A DNA stretch of 56,449 bases, from assembly GCA_029245125.1 (NCBI GenBank), contig JAQWPZ010000055.1, positions 1 to 56,449 on the forward strand, read 5' to 3'. Below the pieces are notes generated by a model. That model saw nothing but the letters and a program-made list of their open reading frames with translations. It did not search any database and was not told the DNA's origin. Shown piece by piece: positions 17,262-26,615 of the stretch. Within the stretch, counting starts at the first letter, position 1. Every line of letters begins with the position of its first letter. Source of the stretch: Rubripirellula sp. (GTDB lineage Bacteria; Planctomycetota; Planctomycetia; Pirellulales; Pirellulaceae). Both the position numbers and the translations under genes were made by a program.

Positions 17262-18524
17262 TCAGACTGGCTCAACCGCTGCGGCACGCCCAGCAGGCAC
17301 GGGAAAATGTTCACCTAGTTCTCGAACTTCGTTTCGAATTCGAGCGTGCAGGTCAGCGTCATCGGCGTTCGCAAGGGCTTGATGAATCCAGCCGCCGACC
17401 CGCTTCATTTCCTCAACACCCATGCCACGAGTGGTCAGTGCGGGGGTGCCGATGCGAATCCCTGAAGGATCCATTGGCTTTCGTGTATCGAAGGGAATCA
17501 TGTTCATGTTGACGGTGATTCCACATTGGTCCAAGACAGCTTCGGCTTTCTTCCCACCCAGACCAACGGCGGTTACATCGACCAACATCAGGTGATTGTC
17601 GGTGCCACCACTCACCAACGGCAACCCGGCCGCCATCAATGCTTCGGCGAGCGACTTTGCATTATCAACTACGGCTTGCCCGTAAGCTTTGAAGTCCGCC
17701 GCCATCGCCTCGGCGAAACAAATCGCTTTGGCAGCGACCACGTGCATCAATGGTCCACCCTGCGTGCCTGGAAAGACATTGCGATTGACGAGCTTGAGAT
17801 GTTCCTGCTTGCAGAGAATCAGTCCACTGCGAGGTCCCCGAAGCGTCTTATGCGTCGTCGTGGTGACATAATCTGCATAGGGGACCGGGCTGTTGTGAAT
17901 GCCGGCAGCTACCAATCCCGCGTAGTGAGCCATGTCGACCAGCAGCAGGGCCCCAACTTCTTCAGCGATCTCAGCGAACTTTTCGTGAGGAATCTCGCGG
18001 GGATAGGCGCTGGCACCGGCGACGATCAACTTCGGCTTGTGTTCGCGAGCCAACGTGGCAATTTGGTCAAAATCGAGCCGGTGCGTTTCGCGATCGACCC
18101 CGTAACTTTGAAAGTTGTAGAGCCGCCCGCTGATATTCAGCTTCATCCCATGGGTCAGATGGCCGCCTTGGGCTAAATCTAGCCCCAACACGTGGTCACC
18201 CGGCTCCAAGCAACTCAAATAGACTGCAGTATTGGCCTGCGAACCACTGTGCGGCTGAACGTTAGCGGCTTCTGCTCCGAACAGCTTCTTAGCCCGCTCG
18301 ATCGCCAACTCTTCCACCACATCAACGTGCTCACACCCCCCGTAGTACCTCCGGCCGGGGTAGCCCTCTGCGTATTTGTTGGTCAGCACACTGCCCGCCG
18401 CCTGCATGATGGCCAAGCTTGTGTAGTTCTCACTCGCAATCATTTCGAGCCCGTCTTGCTGGCGCTGGGCTTCTGCCTCGATGGCTTCCCAAATTTCGGG
18501 ATCTTGCTGTTGCAGCGGATTCAT
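17262..18524 (-). CDS. glyA: serine hydroxymethyltransferase
   Basis: A 420-residue PLP enzyme that interconverts serine plus tetrahydrofolate with glycine plus methylene-tetrahydrofolate, the main source of one-carbon units in the cytoplasm. The sequence is canonical: [12 protein letters not shown] near the amino terminus, [29 protein letters not shown], and the PLP-binding lysine K226 in [12 protein letters not shown]. The length equals that of bacterial GlyA. The response-regulator gene follows 59 bases downstream. The ribosome-binding site is weak. I looked for a riboswitch in the 450-base upstream region and did not recognise one. Confidence 0.97.
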   Translation of the reverse strand: MNPLQQQDPEIWEAIEAEAQRQQDGLEMIASENYTSLAIMQAAGSVLTNKYAEGYPGRRYYGGCEHVDVVEELAIERAKKLFGAEAANVQPHSGSQANTAVYLSCLEPGDHVLGLDLAQGGHLTHGMKLNISGRLYNFQSYGVDRETHRLDFDQIATLAREHKPKLIVAGASAYPREIPHEKFAEIAEEVGALLLVDMAHYAGLVAAGIHNSPVPYADYVTTTTHKTLRGPRSGLILCKQEHLKLVNRNVFPGTQGGPLMHVVAAKAICFAEAMAADFKAYGQAVVDNAKSLAEALMAAGLPLVSGGTDNHLMLVDVTAVGLGGKKAEAVLDQCGITVNMNMIPFDTRKPMDPSGIRIGTPALTTRGMGVEEMKRVGGWIHQALANADDADLHARIRNEVRELGEHFPVPAGRAAAVEPV

Positions 18525-18989
18525 TCGGATCTTTCGCGGGGTGACACATGGATTTCAGTGGGCGACAGATAATTGTCCGCCTCCAGGAGGGAACCGTCAA
18601 TCTCTCGACCGCATCACGGTCAACGAGGTCAATTGCCCGTAAAACGACGGTATGTCGTTGAAAACGGAGACAATTCTAGACAGGCAGGGTAAAGTGGGGG
18701 TGTTCGGAATCGGCTGACTTTACCGAACAAACCGGTTTCAACAGGCGAACTGCTTGGCCAGTCGATCCGTTACTACGGAGGTGAAGCCCAATAGGACCTC
18801 GCGAGGTACGGGTTGTTCAGCCTGTTTTACATCGCCCAATTGCGTGCTTTATAAGCCCCCAATTGCGTGCTTTGTAAGCCATCGGGCCATCCTCTGGCTC
18901 GACCCGAATTCAGACAGACTCCGGCATTCCTGGTGCCGCCGTGACCTAACCTTCCAAGGATTCAACTCCTTTTTCAACGAGTGCATGGA
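18525..18989. other. divergent intergenic region glyA / metalloprotease
   Basis: About 465 bases between two divergent genes, so it should contain both promoters. It holds one 23-bp tandem duplication. A short plus-strand frame (18754-18993) crosses the duplication and has no recognisable features. No riboswitch or strong hairpin was seen. Confidence 0.5.
18835..18880. repeat. 23-bp tandem duplication
   Basis: Two adjacent copies, 18835-18857 and 18858-18880, differing at one base (CCCAATTGCGTGCTTTATAA versus ...TTTGTAA). They lie about 110 bases upstream of the metalloprotease start, within its likely promoter or leader. Confidence 0.92.
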
Positions 18990-21980
18990 ATGAAATACGC
19001 CCCTTGTATCGCCCTCCTTGGTGCCCTGACATTTATGTCAGGGGCCCAAGCCGACATGCCGCCTTTCGACAAAGTGTCCGAAGGCTTCACAAAGCTGCCG
19101 GTTTCCGATCAGAACAACCCTAAAGGACTCTTCAATCTTTGGAAGCGAACCAAAGATTCGCAACTGCTCGCCGAGTTGCCGAAGAACTTCATGGGGAAAA
19201 ACTACTTCATCGCTTTGACCCTCAGCAGCGGAGATCGTTACGCCGGTTTGCAATCTGGCGAATGGGTAGTCCAGTGGCGTCGCTACGATGACCGACTTGC
19301 GTTGATTGCACCCAACTTAGAAATTCGGGCAACTGGAGATGCCGAGAGCCGGGCATCAGTCAAGCGTTTGTTCACCGATCGCGTCTTGCTGGATATTCCA
19401 ATCGTGGCGATTGGTCCAACGGGCGGTCCAGTGATTGATCTCGATTCCTTGTTGCTCGGGAGCGCTAGCACTTTCTTCGGCCCTACGGTCCGCATCAGCA
19501 ATTCAAGAATCAAGAAGATTGCTTCGGCGAAAGTCTTCCCGCAGAACGTTGAAGTCGCGTTCGAGATTGTCGGACGCGAGAATCGCTTCCAAACCTTACA
19601 CTACTCGTTCAGCGAAGTGCCTTCGCCCACCTCCGGTTTCAAGCCTCGTAAAGCGGATGAGCGAGTCGGTTATTTCACCACCGCTTACTCTGATTTGAGC
19701 AAGTACACGGACGACGAAACTCGGGTCCGATACATCAATCGATGGCGTTTGGAGAAGCGAGATCCGAAACTCAAGTTAAGCCCACCAAAGGAACCCATTC
19801 GCTTCTATGTGGAGCATACCGCTCCCGTCCGATACCGCCGCTGGATCAAAGCCGGCATCGATTATTGGAATAAGGCTTTCCGCAAAGTCGGGATCGACGA
19901 TGCGATCGTGATCGAATACCAGGATGCCGTCAGCGGCGTTCACATGGAAAAAGATCCAGAAGACGTTCGATACAACTTTCTTCGTTGGTTGAATAACGAC
20001 ATCGGCACTGCAATCGGCCCGAGCCGAGTCCATCCTTCAACGGGTGAAATTCTGGATGCCGATATCATCCTTACCGATGGCTGGATCCGCCACTTCAACT
20101 TCAACTTCGAAGACTTGATGCCCAAACTGGCAATGGAAGGCATGTCACCGGAAACGCTTGCATGGCTCGGCCGACACCCACGTTGGGACCCCCGCGTTCG
20201 ATTGGCTCCACCCGAGAAAGCGAATTATCTACGAGCGAAATACGCCCGAGAAGCACAGCAGCCAATGGCTGGTTTCAACATGGCCCAAGCCGACTCATCA
20301 CTGCTAGGTGACGACGAATTCGACGGACTTTACGGACATATTAGCCAAAAGAATGGTTTGTGCATGGCCGCGAGCGGCCGCAGTCTTGACCTCGCTTTGA
20401 CACGCATGAATTGGGCGCTAACACTGTTAGCCGAAGATGATGACAAGGAAAAGGAAGGCGAAGATAAGGAAGGTGACAAGGACGACGAGAAAGAAGGCGA
20501 CGACAAAGATGATGACGACGCCGACGACGACAAGGACGACGCCGACGACGATGACAAGGAAGGCGACGACGATGATGACGAAGAGAAAAAGAAGGCTGAC
20601 GCAGAGAAAGCAGCCGCTAAGAAAGCTGCAGAGGCGGGTGACTTGCTAGACGGCATGCCCGAATGGTTCGTTGGACCACTCTTAGCCGACTTGGTTGCCC
20701 ACGAAGTGGGGCACACGCTCGGACTGCGGCACAACTTCAAAGCGTCCGGGCTCTATACCCTCGACGAGATCAACAGCGAAGCAGTGAAAGGAAAGAAAAC
20801 CTTTACCGCTTCAGTAATGGACTACACGCCAATCAATTACCGCCTCGAAGCGGGTGAGACTCAAGGCGACTACGCCATGATCGACATTGGGCCATACGAT
20901 TTCTGGGCAATCGAGTATGGGTACACGATGGACGAAAAATCGTTGCCCGAACTGCTGAAACGCTGCACCGAGCCAGAACTGCAATATGCAACTGACGAGG
21001 ACACGTCCGGCCCCGATCCATTGGCCCGTCGCTACGACTTCACCAAAGATCCGCTCGATTACGCTCAAGAGCAGATGAAATTGGTAAAAGTTTATCGCGG
21101 TCGCATTCTTGAGAAGTTCGTGAAAGATGGCGACAGTTGGGCGAAGGCTCGACGTGGCTACGAACTGACCCTCAGCCTGCAGACGCGTGCGACAAGCATG
21201 ATGGCTAACTGGATCGGTGGGGCATTCGTAAACCGCGACAAGAAAGGTGACCCGGGTGACCGACCACCTGTTCAAGTTGTACCTGCTGATCAACAGCGAG
21301 CAGCATTGAAGTTCGTGATCTCGACAGCCTTCGATGACGAATCATATGGACTGACTCCCAAGTTGCTGGAGCGAATGTCGACTGACAAGTGGCTCGACGG
21401 TGGCGGACGGGGCTCAATGTCCAACGAAGCAACCTGGCCGATTCATGATCGGATCCTCGGTGTCCAAGCATCGGCTCTGACGATGCTGATGAACCCCACC
21501 ACGCTACGCCGAGTCTACGACAATGAATTGCGACTCCCTGCGACCGAAGATACGCTGACCTTGCCCGAATTACTGGGCGAAGTAAATAAGGCAGTCTGGT
21601 CCGAATTGGATCAAGAATGCCCAGCAGATCGCAACGATCGCCAGCCGATGATCTCGTCATTGCGACGCAACCTCCAACGTGAACACACGCAGCGGTTGCT
21701 CGACTTGGTTCTCGAGGCGTCTGATGACACGGCCGCTTACAAGCCGATCAGTAACTTGGCACGAGCAGAGATACGAACGCTGTCTAGCCGAATTGCATCC
21801 TCATTGGAGCGATGCGGCAAGAACATGGATGCGTACACCAATGCTCATCTGACCGAGGTCAAGGAACGAATCGACCGAGCCTTAGAAGCTGGTTACACCT
21901 ACAGTGCAGCTTCGTCATCCTCACCGTTGATGATGCTGCTGGGCAAGGAAACAGGGCTTGGTGAGGTCACCACTCCCTAA
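18990..21980 (+). CDS. secreted zinc metalloprotease (metzincin-type, DUF5117/DUF4953 family) with acidic insert
   Basis: A 996-residue protein. The ATG at 18990 is chosen because the signal peptide starts there (MKYAPCIALLGALTF, cleavage near AQA); GTG at 18981 is the alternative. The N-terminal 230 residues match the beta-rich domain of this family (YFIALTLSSGDRYAGLQSGE). The catalytic domain has the extended metzincin motif HEVGHTLGLRHN at residue 571 and a Met-turn candidate SVMDYTPINY. Between the N-terminal half of that domain and the zinc motif lies an approximately 70-residue run that is almost only Asp, Glu, Lys and Ala (residues about 481-550), which is not typical. The C-terminal 350 residues are helical. 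Extracellular or periplasmic protein degradation is likely. An intrinsic terminator follows the gene. Confidence 0.88.
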   Translation: MKYAPCIALLGALTFMSGAQADMPPFDKVSEGFTKLPVSDQNNPKGLFNLWKRTKDSQLLAELPKNFMGKNYFIALTLSSGDRYAGLQSGEWVVQWRRYDDRLALIAPNLEIRATGDAESRASVKRLFTDRVLLDIPIVAIGPTGGPVIDLDSLLLGSASTFFGPTVRISNSRIKKIASAKVFPQNVEVAFEIVGRENRFQTLHYSFSEVPSPTSGFKPRKADERVGYFTTAYSDLSKYTDDETRVRYINRWRLEKRDPKLKLSPPKEPIRFYVEHTAPVRYRRWIKAGIDYWNKAFRKVGIDDAIVIEYQDAVSGVHMEKDPEDVRYNFLRWLNNDIGTAIGPSRVHPSTGEILDADIILTDGWIRHFNFNFEDLMPKLAMEGMSPETLAWLGRHPRWDPRVRLAPPEKANYLRAKYAREAQQPMAGFNMAQADSSLLGDDEFDGLYGHISQKNGLCMAASGRSLDLALTRMNWALTLLAEDDDKEKEGEDKEGDKDDEKEGDDKDDDDADDDKDDADDDDKEGDDDDDEEKKKADAEKAAAKKAAEAGDLLDGMPEWFVGPLLADLVAHEVGHTLGLRHNFKASGLYTLDEINSEAVKGKKTFTASVMDYTPINYRLEAGETQGDYAMIDIGPYDFWAIEYGYTMDEKSLPELLKRCTEPELQYATDEDTSGPDPLARRYDFTKDPLDYAQEQMKLVKVYRGRILEKFVKDGDSWAKARRGYELTLSLQTRATSMMANWIGGAFVNRDKKGDPGDRPPVQVVPADQQRAALKFVISTAFDDESYGLTPKLLERMSTDKWLDGGGRGSMSNEATWPIHDRILGVQASALTMLMNPTTLRRVYDNELRLPATEDTLTLPELLGEVNKAVWSELDQECPADRNDRQPMISSLRRNLQREHTQRLLDLVLEASDDTAAYKPISNLARAEIRTLSSRIASSLERCGKNMDAYTNAHLTEVKERIDRALEAGYTYSAASSSSPLMMLLGKETGLGEVTTP

Positions 21981-22008
21981 TCCCCGGAACGAAGATTGAT
22001 CTTCAACT

Positions 22009-22043
22009 AACCCGCTGATGGTTTATCCGTCAGCGGGTTTTTT
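22009..22043 (+). terminator. intrinsic terminator of the metalloprotease gene
   Basis: A ten-base stem (AACCCGCTGA paired with TCAGCGGGTT) with an 11-base loop, followed directly by a T run. It lies 28 bases after the metalloprotease stop codon and separates it from the VCBS-repeat gene. Confidence 0.9.
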
Positions 22044-22118
22044 CGTGTCCCAGCATACCGGATGCCCAACGGTTACACTTGTCGCGGCTTTACAAATCCT
22101 CGTTTCAGGTATCGGACC

Positions 22119-23303
22119 ATGTCGAACGTTGCTTTCAAAATCGCCGCCGGCTATTTAGCCTGGGCTTTCTTGGTGAACGAAAACTGCCTCGCGCAGGAAC
22201 TCGCCTTCGAAAAAGTTGTGCTCGACCCACAGATTGGCAAGGTTTGTTATGCCGTCACCGCTGCAGATGTCGATGGTGATTCGCGATTGGACCCCGTCGC
22301 TATCAGCGAACGTGAAGCGTTCTGGTTCAGAAACCCCGACTGGAAAAAGCACACGATGATTTCGGATGCGGTACCAACAGATCACGTTTGCATCGTGCCA
22401 GCAGACATCGACAGGGATGGAAAAGTCGATTTCGCCTTTGGTGCTGGCTGGCCACGCAATGGCGGAACAATTCACTGGATGAAGCGTGGCAAAACCCTGA
22501 ATGATCCTTGGCAGATCCATCCCATTGCCGCAGAAGCCTGGACCCACCGTATGCGGATGGCCGATGTACTGGGACAAGGCCGTGATCAATTGGTTGTCAC
22601 GCCGTTAAATGCCACCACGGGAAACGGAATCCGGTTGCTCGCTTTCCCCGTTCCCGACAATCCAGCGAGCGATTCATGGAAACCAATCGTCGTTGACGGA
22701 TCATTGAACCGAGCCCACAACCACTGGCACCTACCAAGCGGGAACGCCGCTGATGAGACAATAGTTGCCAGCCAAGAGGGGCTAACACGAATCACCCGCA
22801 ACGAAAAGAGTTTTTCGTTGCAGCAGATTTCTGCAGGTGCAGAAAGTGAAGTTGCCGCACAACGCGGCGCAGGTGAAGTCAAAAACGGAATACTTGGTGA
22901 TCGCCAACTGCTGGCGACAATCGAACCGATGCACGGCAACCATGTCGTCGTCTACATCGGCGAGAAAATTGATGCCAACATGAAACGAGTCGTCCTGGAT
23001 GACACGTTCAAACAAGGACACGCAATTTGGTGCGTCGACCTCGACGGCGACGGTCGAGACGAAGTGATTGCAGCTCATCGGGAAAAAAAAGCTGATGGCG
23101 AGGCTCCTGGGATCTATCTCTATCGCTCCCAAGACGCTGACGGCCAAACTTGGATGAGGCAAACGCTCGACCAACCCGTTGCCTGCGAAGACATCCACTG
23201 CGCCGACTTTGATGGTGACGGAAGCATCGACATTTTGACGGGTGGTCGCGCCACGCATGATGTTAACCTGTACTTGAATCGCTCAGCCGGCAAAGCCAAA
23301 TAA
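22119..23303 (+). CDS. secreted VCBS/FG-GAP repeat protein
   Basis: A 394-residue protein. The ATG at 22119 is favoured over 22062 because a signal peptide begins there (MSNVAFKIAAGYLAWAFLV, cleavage near CLAQ). At least four calcium-binding loops of the D-x-D-x-D-G type are seen: ADVDGDSRLDPVA, ADIDRDGKVDFAFG, VDLDGDGRDEVIAA and ADFDGDGSIDILTGG. These mark the blades of an FG-GAP/VCBS beta-propeller. Proteins of this kind are abundant in planctomycetes and are thought to bind ligands or partners outside the cytoplasm; the specific role is unknown. It follows the metalloprotease on the same strand, but a terminator separates the two. Confidence 0.87.
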   Translation: MSNVAFKIAAGYLAWAFLVNENCLAQELAFEKVVLDPQIGKVCYAVTAADVDGDSRLDPVAISEREAFWFRNPDWKKHTMISDAVPTDHVCIVPADIDRDGKVDFAFGAGWPRNGGTIHWMKRGKTLNDPWQIHPIAAEAWTHRMRMADVLGQGRDQLVVTPLNATTGNGIRLLAFPVPDNPASDSWKPIVVDGSLNRAHNHWHLPSGNAADETIVASQEGLTRITRNEKSFSLQQISAGAESEVAAQRGAGEVKNGILGDRQLLATIEPMHGNHVVVYIGEKIDANMKRVVLDDTFKQGHAIWCVDLDGDGRDEVIAAHREKKADGEAPGIYLYRSQDADGQTWMRQTLDQPVACEDIHCADFDGDGSIDILTGGRATHDVNLYLNRSAGKAK

Positions 23304-23535
23304 CTTGGGTTCGCTTACCTTGTTCAACGCATAAGAAGCGAACTTCGAATCGCACAGCATCAGCAACAAGACAAACCGCACACTAGAAATGCAACGTGCA
23401 AGTGCCAGAATCCCTAATGGCCAGAATTCCCAAGGTCACTCAATGCCGTGGGCTCGCGGCTTGTAAAACCGGCGGCGATAGCATGAACACTCTGTGAACC
23501 ACGCCCCACCTCTGCCAGCTTTTCCAGTGAGCTGC

Positions 23536-24468
23536 TCAGTCCATTCGAGCGAGAATTTGCTCAACACGTGTCCGTTCGGTAGGCAAGAAATGATTGAAGG
23601 GTTCGGCCATCGCATCATTGCAAATGCCGCGGATCGATAACGCGCACTTCGTTGCTTTAATGAAGCGACTGGCGTACTTACCGACGGTGTATATTTGCTG
23701 CAAACGTTCGACACGCTGGCACAGCACCTCGACTTGGTCAGACTGATTCGCGACGACCGCATCATAGAGTTCAGCAAAGAGCTCCGGAAAAACATTGGCT
23801 CCGCCGTTGACGCCGCCATCACCACCCATCTGAACGGCTTCCGCCATCAAATGCTCCGGCCCAATCAGGACCGACCAATCGGGTCGCATTGTTTTCAATG
23901 AAATCAAGTCACGGAAGTATTTCAGATCACCACTACTGTCCTTGACTCCAATGATCCGCTGCATGTCAGCCAATTTTCTTAGTGTGTCGATTTCGAACCA
24001 CACCTTCGTCAAGCTGGGCATGTTGTAAAGCATCAGGGGCAATTCCCCCGGCAGATGTTCGACGACCTGACCGATATAACGAACCAATTCTGTTTGGCCA
24101 GCAGGGAAGTAGTAGGGAGTAGACAGAACCGCGGCATGCGCCCCCGCCTGCTCGGCAACACAAGCCAGATCAATCGTTTCTATGAACGATGTATCAGTCA
24201 CTCCGACCATAACCGGCACTCGATCACCCACGTACTGGCATACCAATTGGATGAATTCCCGCCGCAGTCGGTAACTCAAACTTGGGGCTTCACCGGTCGT
24301 GCCCAAAATAAAAATGCCATGTATTCCACCGCTGATCACGTGATCCAACAGACGCTCCATCCCCGGAATATCAATCGCATCACGATGAGACAATGGAGTC
24401 ACCAGTGGAACGATGATGCCGTGCAGAGATGAGACGTCGTCTTGGTCAGAAAAAGAATCCGTCATCAT
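23536..24468 (-). CDS. DapA/NanA superfamily aldolase or lyase, probably not dihydrodipicolinate synthase
   Basis: A 310-residue TIM-barrel enzyme (309 from the second ATG). Family residues are GTTGEAPSL (substrate-carboxylate binding), the Tyr in [10 protein letters not shown] and the Schiff-base lysine in [10 protein letters not shown]. True dihydrodipicolinate synthases have an Arg two residues after the Pro of YNxPxR; here the residues after YNMP are Ser-Leu-Thr, so the aspartate-semialdehyde-binding Arg is missing. This argues for another pyruvate- or keto-acid-type aldolase/lyase reaction. It is the last gene of a three-gene run, starting four bases after the ATP-grasp gene, so they are probably one operon and may act on one pathway. 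Confidence 0.88.
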   Translation of the reverse strand: MMTDSFSDQDDVSSLHGIIVPLVTPLSHRDAIDIPGMERLLDHVISGGIHGIFILGTTGEAPSLSYRLRREFIQLVCQYVGDRVPVMVGVTDTSFIETIDLACVAEQAGAHAAVLSTPYYFPAGQTELVRYIGQVVEHLPGELPLMLYNMPSLTKVWFEIDTLRKLADMQRIIGVKDSSGDLKYFRDLISLKTMRPDWSVLIGPEHLMAEAVQMGGDGGVNGGANVFPELFAELYDAVVANQSDQVEVLCQRVERLQQIYTVGKYASRFIKATKCALSIRGICNDAMAEPFNHFLPTERTRVEQILARMD

Positions 24469-24472
24469 TTTC

Positions 24473-25501
24473 CTAGACCGCCATCCATGCCGCTTTGTAG
24501 CTCAAGCCGAGATTGAGAATCCGCTGCAGCAAAGCTTCATACGAGAGCCCCACTGACTCGGCTGACTCCGCCAAGTCTTCTCCATATTCAATATTCGGAT
24601 TGGCATTGGCTTCAATGACGTAGATCTCTCCTGAGTCAGTCATGCGGAGATCCATGCGACCATAGCCGCTCATACTCAACGCACGATAGACACGCTTGCA
24701 CAACCGGCTGACACGCTCTTGAGTGGCATCGTCTAGATCTCTGGCCGCGTGTGTTGTGATGCCATGCTTGATCTGGTACTTGCGATCCCACTTGACGCGA
24801 CTGGTTGCGATTCGAGCTACATCATCAGGCATTTTCTCGAAACTCATTTCCCACGCGGGGAAGGTCGTTAGCCGCGTATTGCCAAGTACACCAACATAAA
24901 TCTCACGACCTTCGATGTACTGTTCGGCAATGGCATCGTCATTCGTCTTTTCATGGACAAATTTGACTCGATCCGCCAAGGCTTGATCGTTGTGCACAAT
25001 CGAGGCTTGTGAGATACCGAACGAAGCATCTTCGACCACTGATTTAACGAACAGCGGGAACGACAATTTCTTTGGGCGATGCACTTTTCGTCCGATCGGA
25101 AACACCGCAAACCGAGGTGTGGGAATGCGATGGAACGTCAGCACTTTTTTCGAGAGAGCTTTGTCCTTGCTTAACAGCAATCCGCGTGGATTACAGCCGG
25201 TGTAGGGTTGCTGCATCAGCTCCAAGTAACTGATCACGGCAAAGTCGTAGGTCACAACACCGTGAAATTCCTCCAACAGCATGAAGGTAATATTCGGCTG
25301 AAAGTCACTCAATGCAACTCGGATCGGTGCCAGATCGTCGTAGACCCCGAGCGGCAATACGTCGTGCCCAAGCCGTCGCAACGTTTCACAAACGTCGAAT
25401 TCGGCTTTCCAGGGATCGATCTCCTCCTCACTCACGCCGTCGAGCGTCAGCGGAGGAACATGCCCCTCTCGAACAAGCACTAACACGCGAAGTTTGGTCA
25501 T
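24473..25501 (-). CDS. ATP-grasp ligase of the D-Ala-D-Ala ligase type
   Basis: A 342-residue ATP-grasp enzyme. The central domain has the ATP-binding [18 protein letters not shown] and [16 protein letters not shown]. The C-terminal domain ends with [29 protein letters not shown], which holds the Mg-binding Glu and Asn. The N-terminal domain ([12 protein letters not shown]) differs from housekeeping Ddl and lacks its usual serine-rich substrate loop. Such relatives form carboxylate-amine bonds on amino acids or peptides. It is preceded at 15 bases by a putative zinc peptidase and followed at four bases by the DapA-type gene, all on minus. The context suggests synthesis or modification of a small amino-acid conjugate, not cell-wall synthesis, but this is inference. 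Confidence 0.88.
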   Translation of the reverse strand: MTKLRVLVLVREGHVPPLTLDGVSEEEIDPWKAEFDVCETLRRLGHDVLPLGVYDDLAPIRVALSDFQPNITFMLLEEFHGVVTYDFAVISYLELMQQPYTGCNPRGLLLSKDKALSKKVLTFHRIPTPRFAVFPIGRKVHRPKKLSFPLFVKSVVEDASFGISQASIVHNDQALADRVKFVHEKTNDDAIAEQYIEGREIYVGVLGNTRLTTFPAWEMSFEKMPDDVARIATSRVKWDRKYQIKHGITTHAARDLDDATQERVSRLCKRVYRALSMSGYGRMDLRMTDSGEIYVIEANANPNIEYGEDLAESAESVGLSYEALLQRILNLGLSYKAAWMAV

Positions 25502-25516
25502 GACGTCCTCAGCACC

Positions 25517-26539
25517 TTAAACGGCCACACGATGACGCCCCTCATGCAAAAAGTTGGTGGTCCGCACAGCGACCAAAATCATCGCGTCTCGTTTCAGTTC
25601 GTCTTGAGGCCCCCCCACTCGCAGCTTCAGCTCTCGGCAACGTTCAATCATTTCCTGGACCACCTGATCAATGGAATAGGAATATTCACCGGTCCAACGG
25701 GCAACGGCGCGACGCAATTCGCCTCGCACTCGGCTGAGGAACGCGGCAGCCGTCGGATTCCGCTTGTGGGCAGGATCGGTCGAAAATAAACGACGCAGGT
25801 CATTATCGTAGATACTCGGATAATCCAGCTCGTAATGTTCGCGTTTTCGAGCGTAATGAGTCCGCAACGTTTTCCGAATTCGCGACAATGGATCGGCGGT
25901 AATTCTCGACTGGACAGGGGGTTTTGTGCCGTTAATCGACTTCATGTAGGTGTCGACCGTCTGCAGTTTTTTGATGGCTGGCCAATCTCGATAACGGGCT
26001 CTCCACCGCGATCCAGGGCGAAGCCAAACCGCAAAAGTCTCGGCGAAATCCTCCAGCGGATGAGCCTGAGCGTACCACATCTCTAGGTGATGGACGTAAT
26101 CGCGGCTGGACGGCTGGGGTTGATAGGAGTCTGGGTAGGGAGCCGATGGTTTACCGAACACCTTGCGGTAACTGGCTTTACGTCGCAGCCTGAAAGCCGT
26201 GTCAATCGCATGGCCCGCCTCATGACGGAGGATTTTCATGCACCATTCTTGCGTCCCACCCTCCACTTCAAGCAACTGCTTACGTTCCAAACGCATCAAA
26301 CGGGGGTGGGCGAGGTAGAACGGAATGGCGATTCCAGGTATTCCATCAGGCGAAAACCATTCCTCGCTCAGCCAACAGTGCGGTCGAAACCTCAACCCGC
26401 GGTGAAGCAATTCTTCGTTAAGTTGTTCAATCCGCTGTTCCAATGGCGTATCACGGATGGTCAGCTTCAAGTCGCACATCCGCATATCGAGCAACGCTTC
26501 GTCGCTCATCGCATCGAGGTTTGGCTTCTTTTTCGCCAT
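25517..26539 (-). CDS. putative zinc-binding metallopeptidase
   Basis: A 340-residue protein started at the ATG at 26539 (MAKKKPNLDAMSDEALLDM); a TTG two codons upstream is less likely. The zinc motif is HEAGH in CMKILRHEAGHAIDTAFRL, with a candidate third ligand in EDFAETFAVWL about 60 residues later, spacing typical of gluzincin-like families. No signal peptide or membrane segment is visible, so it is cytoplasmic. The N-terminal 100 residues (FRPHCWLSEEWFSPDGIPG) and the basic C-terminal half have no recognised domain. It heads the run peptidase, ATP-grasp, DapA-type and faces away from the MnmE-like gene with 76 bases between them, which must contain both promoters. A peptide-trimming role linked to the ligase is a hypothesis. 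Confidence 0.82.
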   Translation of the reverse strand: MAKKKPNLDAMSDEALLDMRMCDLKLTIRDTPLEQRIEQLNEELLHRGLRFRPHCWLSEEWFSPDGIPGIAIPFYLAHPRLMRLERKQLLEVEGGTQEWCMKILRHEAGHAIDTAFRLRRKASYRKVFGKPSAPYPDSYQPQPSSRDYVHHLEMWYAQAHPLEDFAETFAVWLRPGSRWRARYRDWPAIKKLQTVDTYMKSINGTKPPVQSRITADPLSRIRKTLRTHYARKREHYELDYPSIYDNDLRRLFSTDPAHKRNPTAAAFLSRVRGELRRAVARWTGEYSYSIDQVVQEMIERCRELKLRVGGPQDELKRDAMILVAVRTTNFLHEGRHRVAV

Positions 26540-26615
26540 GATCAAAAACGATCAAATAGGTTTCGCGCGAGTTCAGTAAACAAGATGGGTCGAGTAGTTT
26601 ATTCGACATTGCTAT

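Noticed and set aside
18525-18989. Riboswitch upstream of glyA
   Set aside because: I looked for glycine-, SAM- and THF-type conserved cores and saw none.
20330-20740. Poly-Ser open frame on the minus strand inside the metalloprotease gene
   Set aside because: It arises because the reverse complement of GAC/GAT/GAA-rich DNA lacks stops. The plus strand carries the protease motifs on both sides.
23536-24468. Calling the gene dapA
   Set aside because: The Arg that binds the aspartate-semialdehyde carboxylate is replaced, and no lysine-pathway genes are near.
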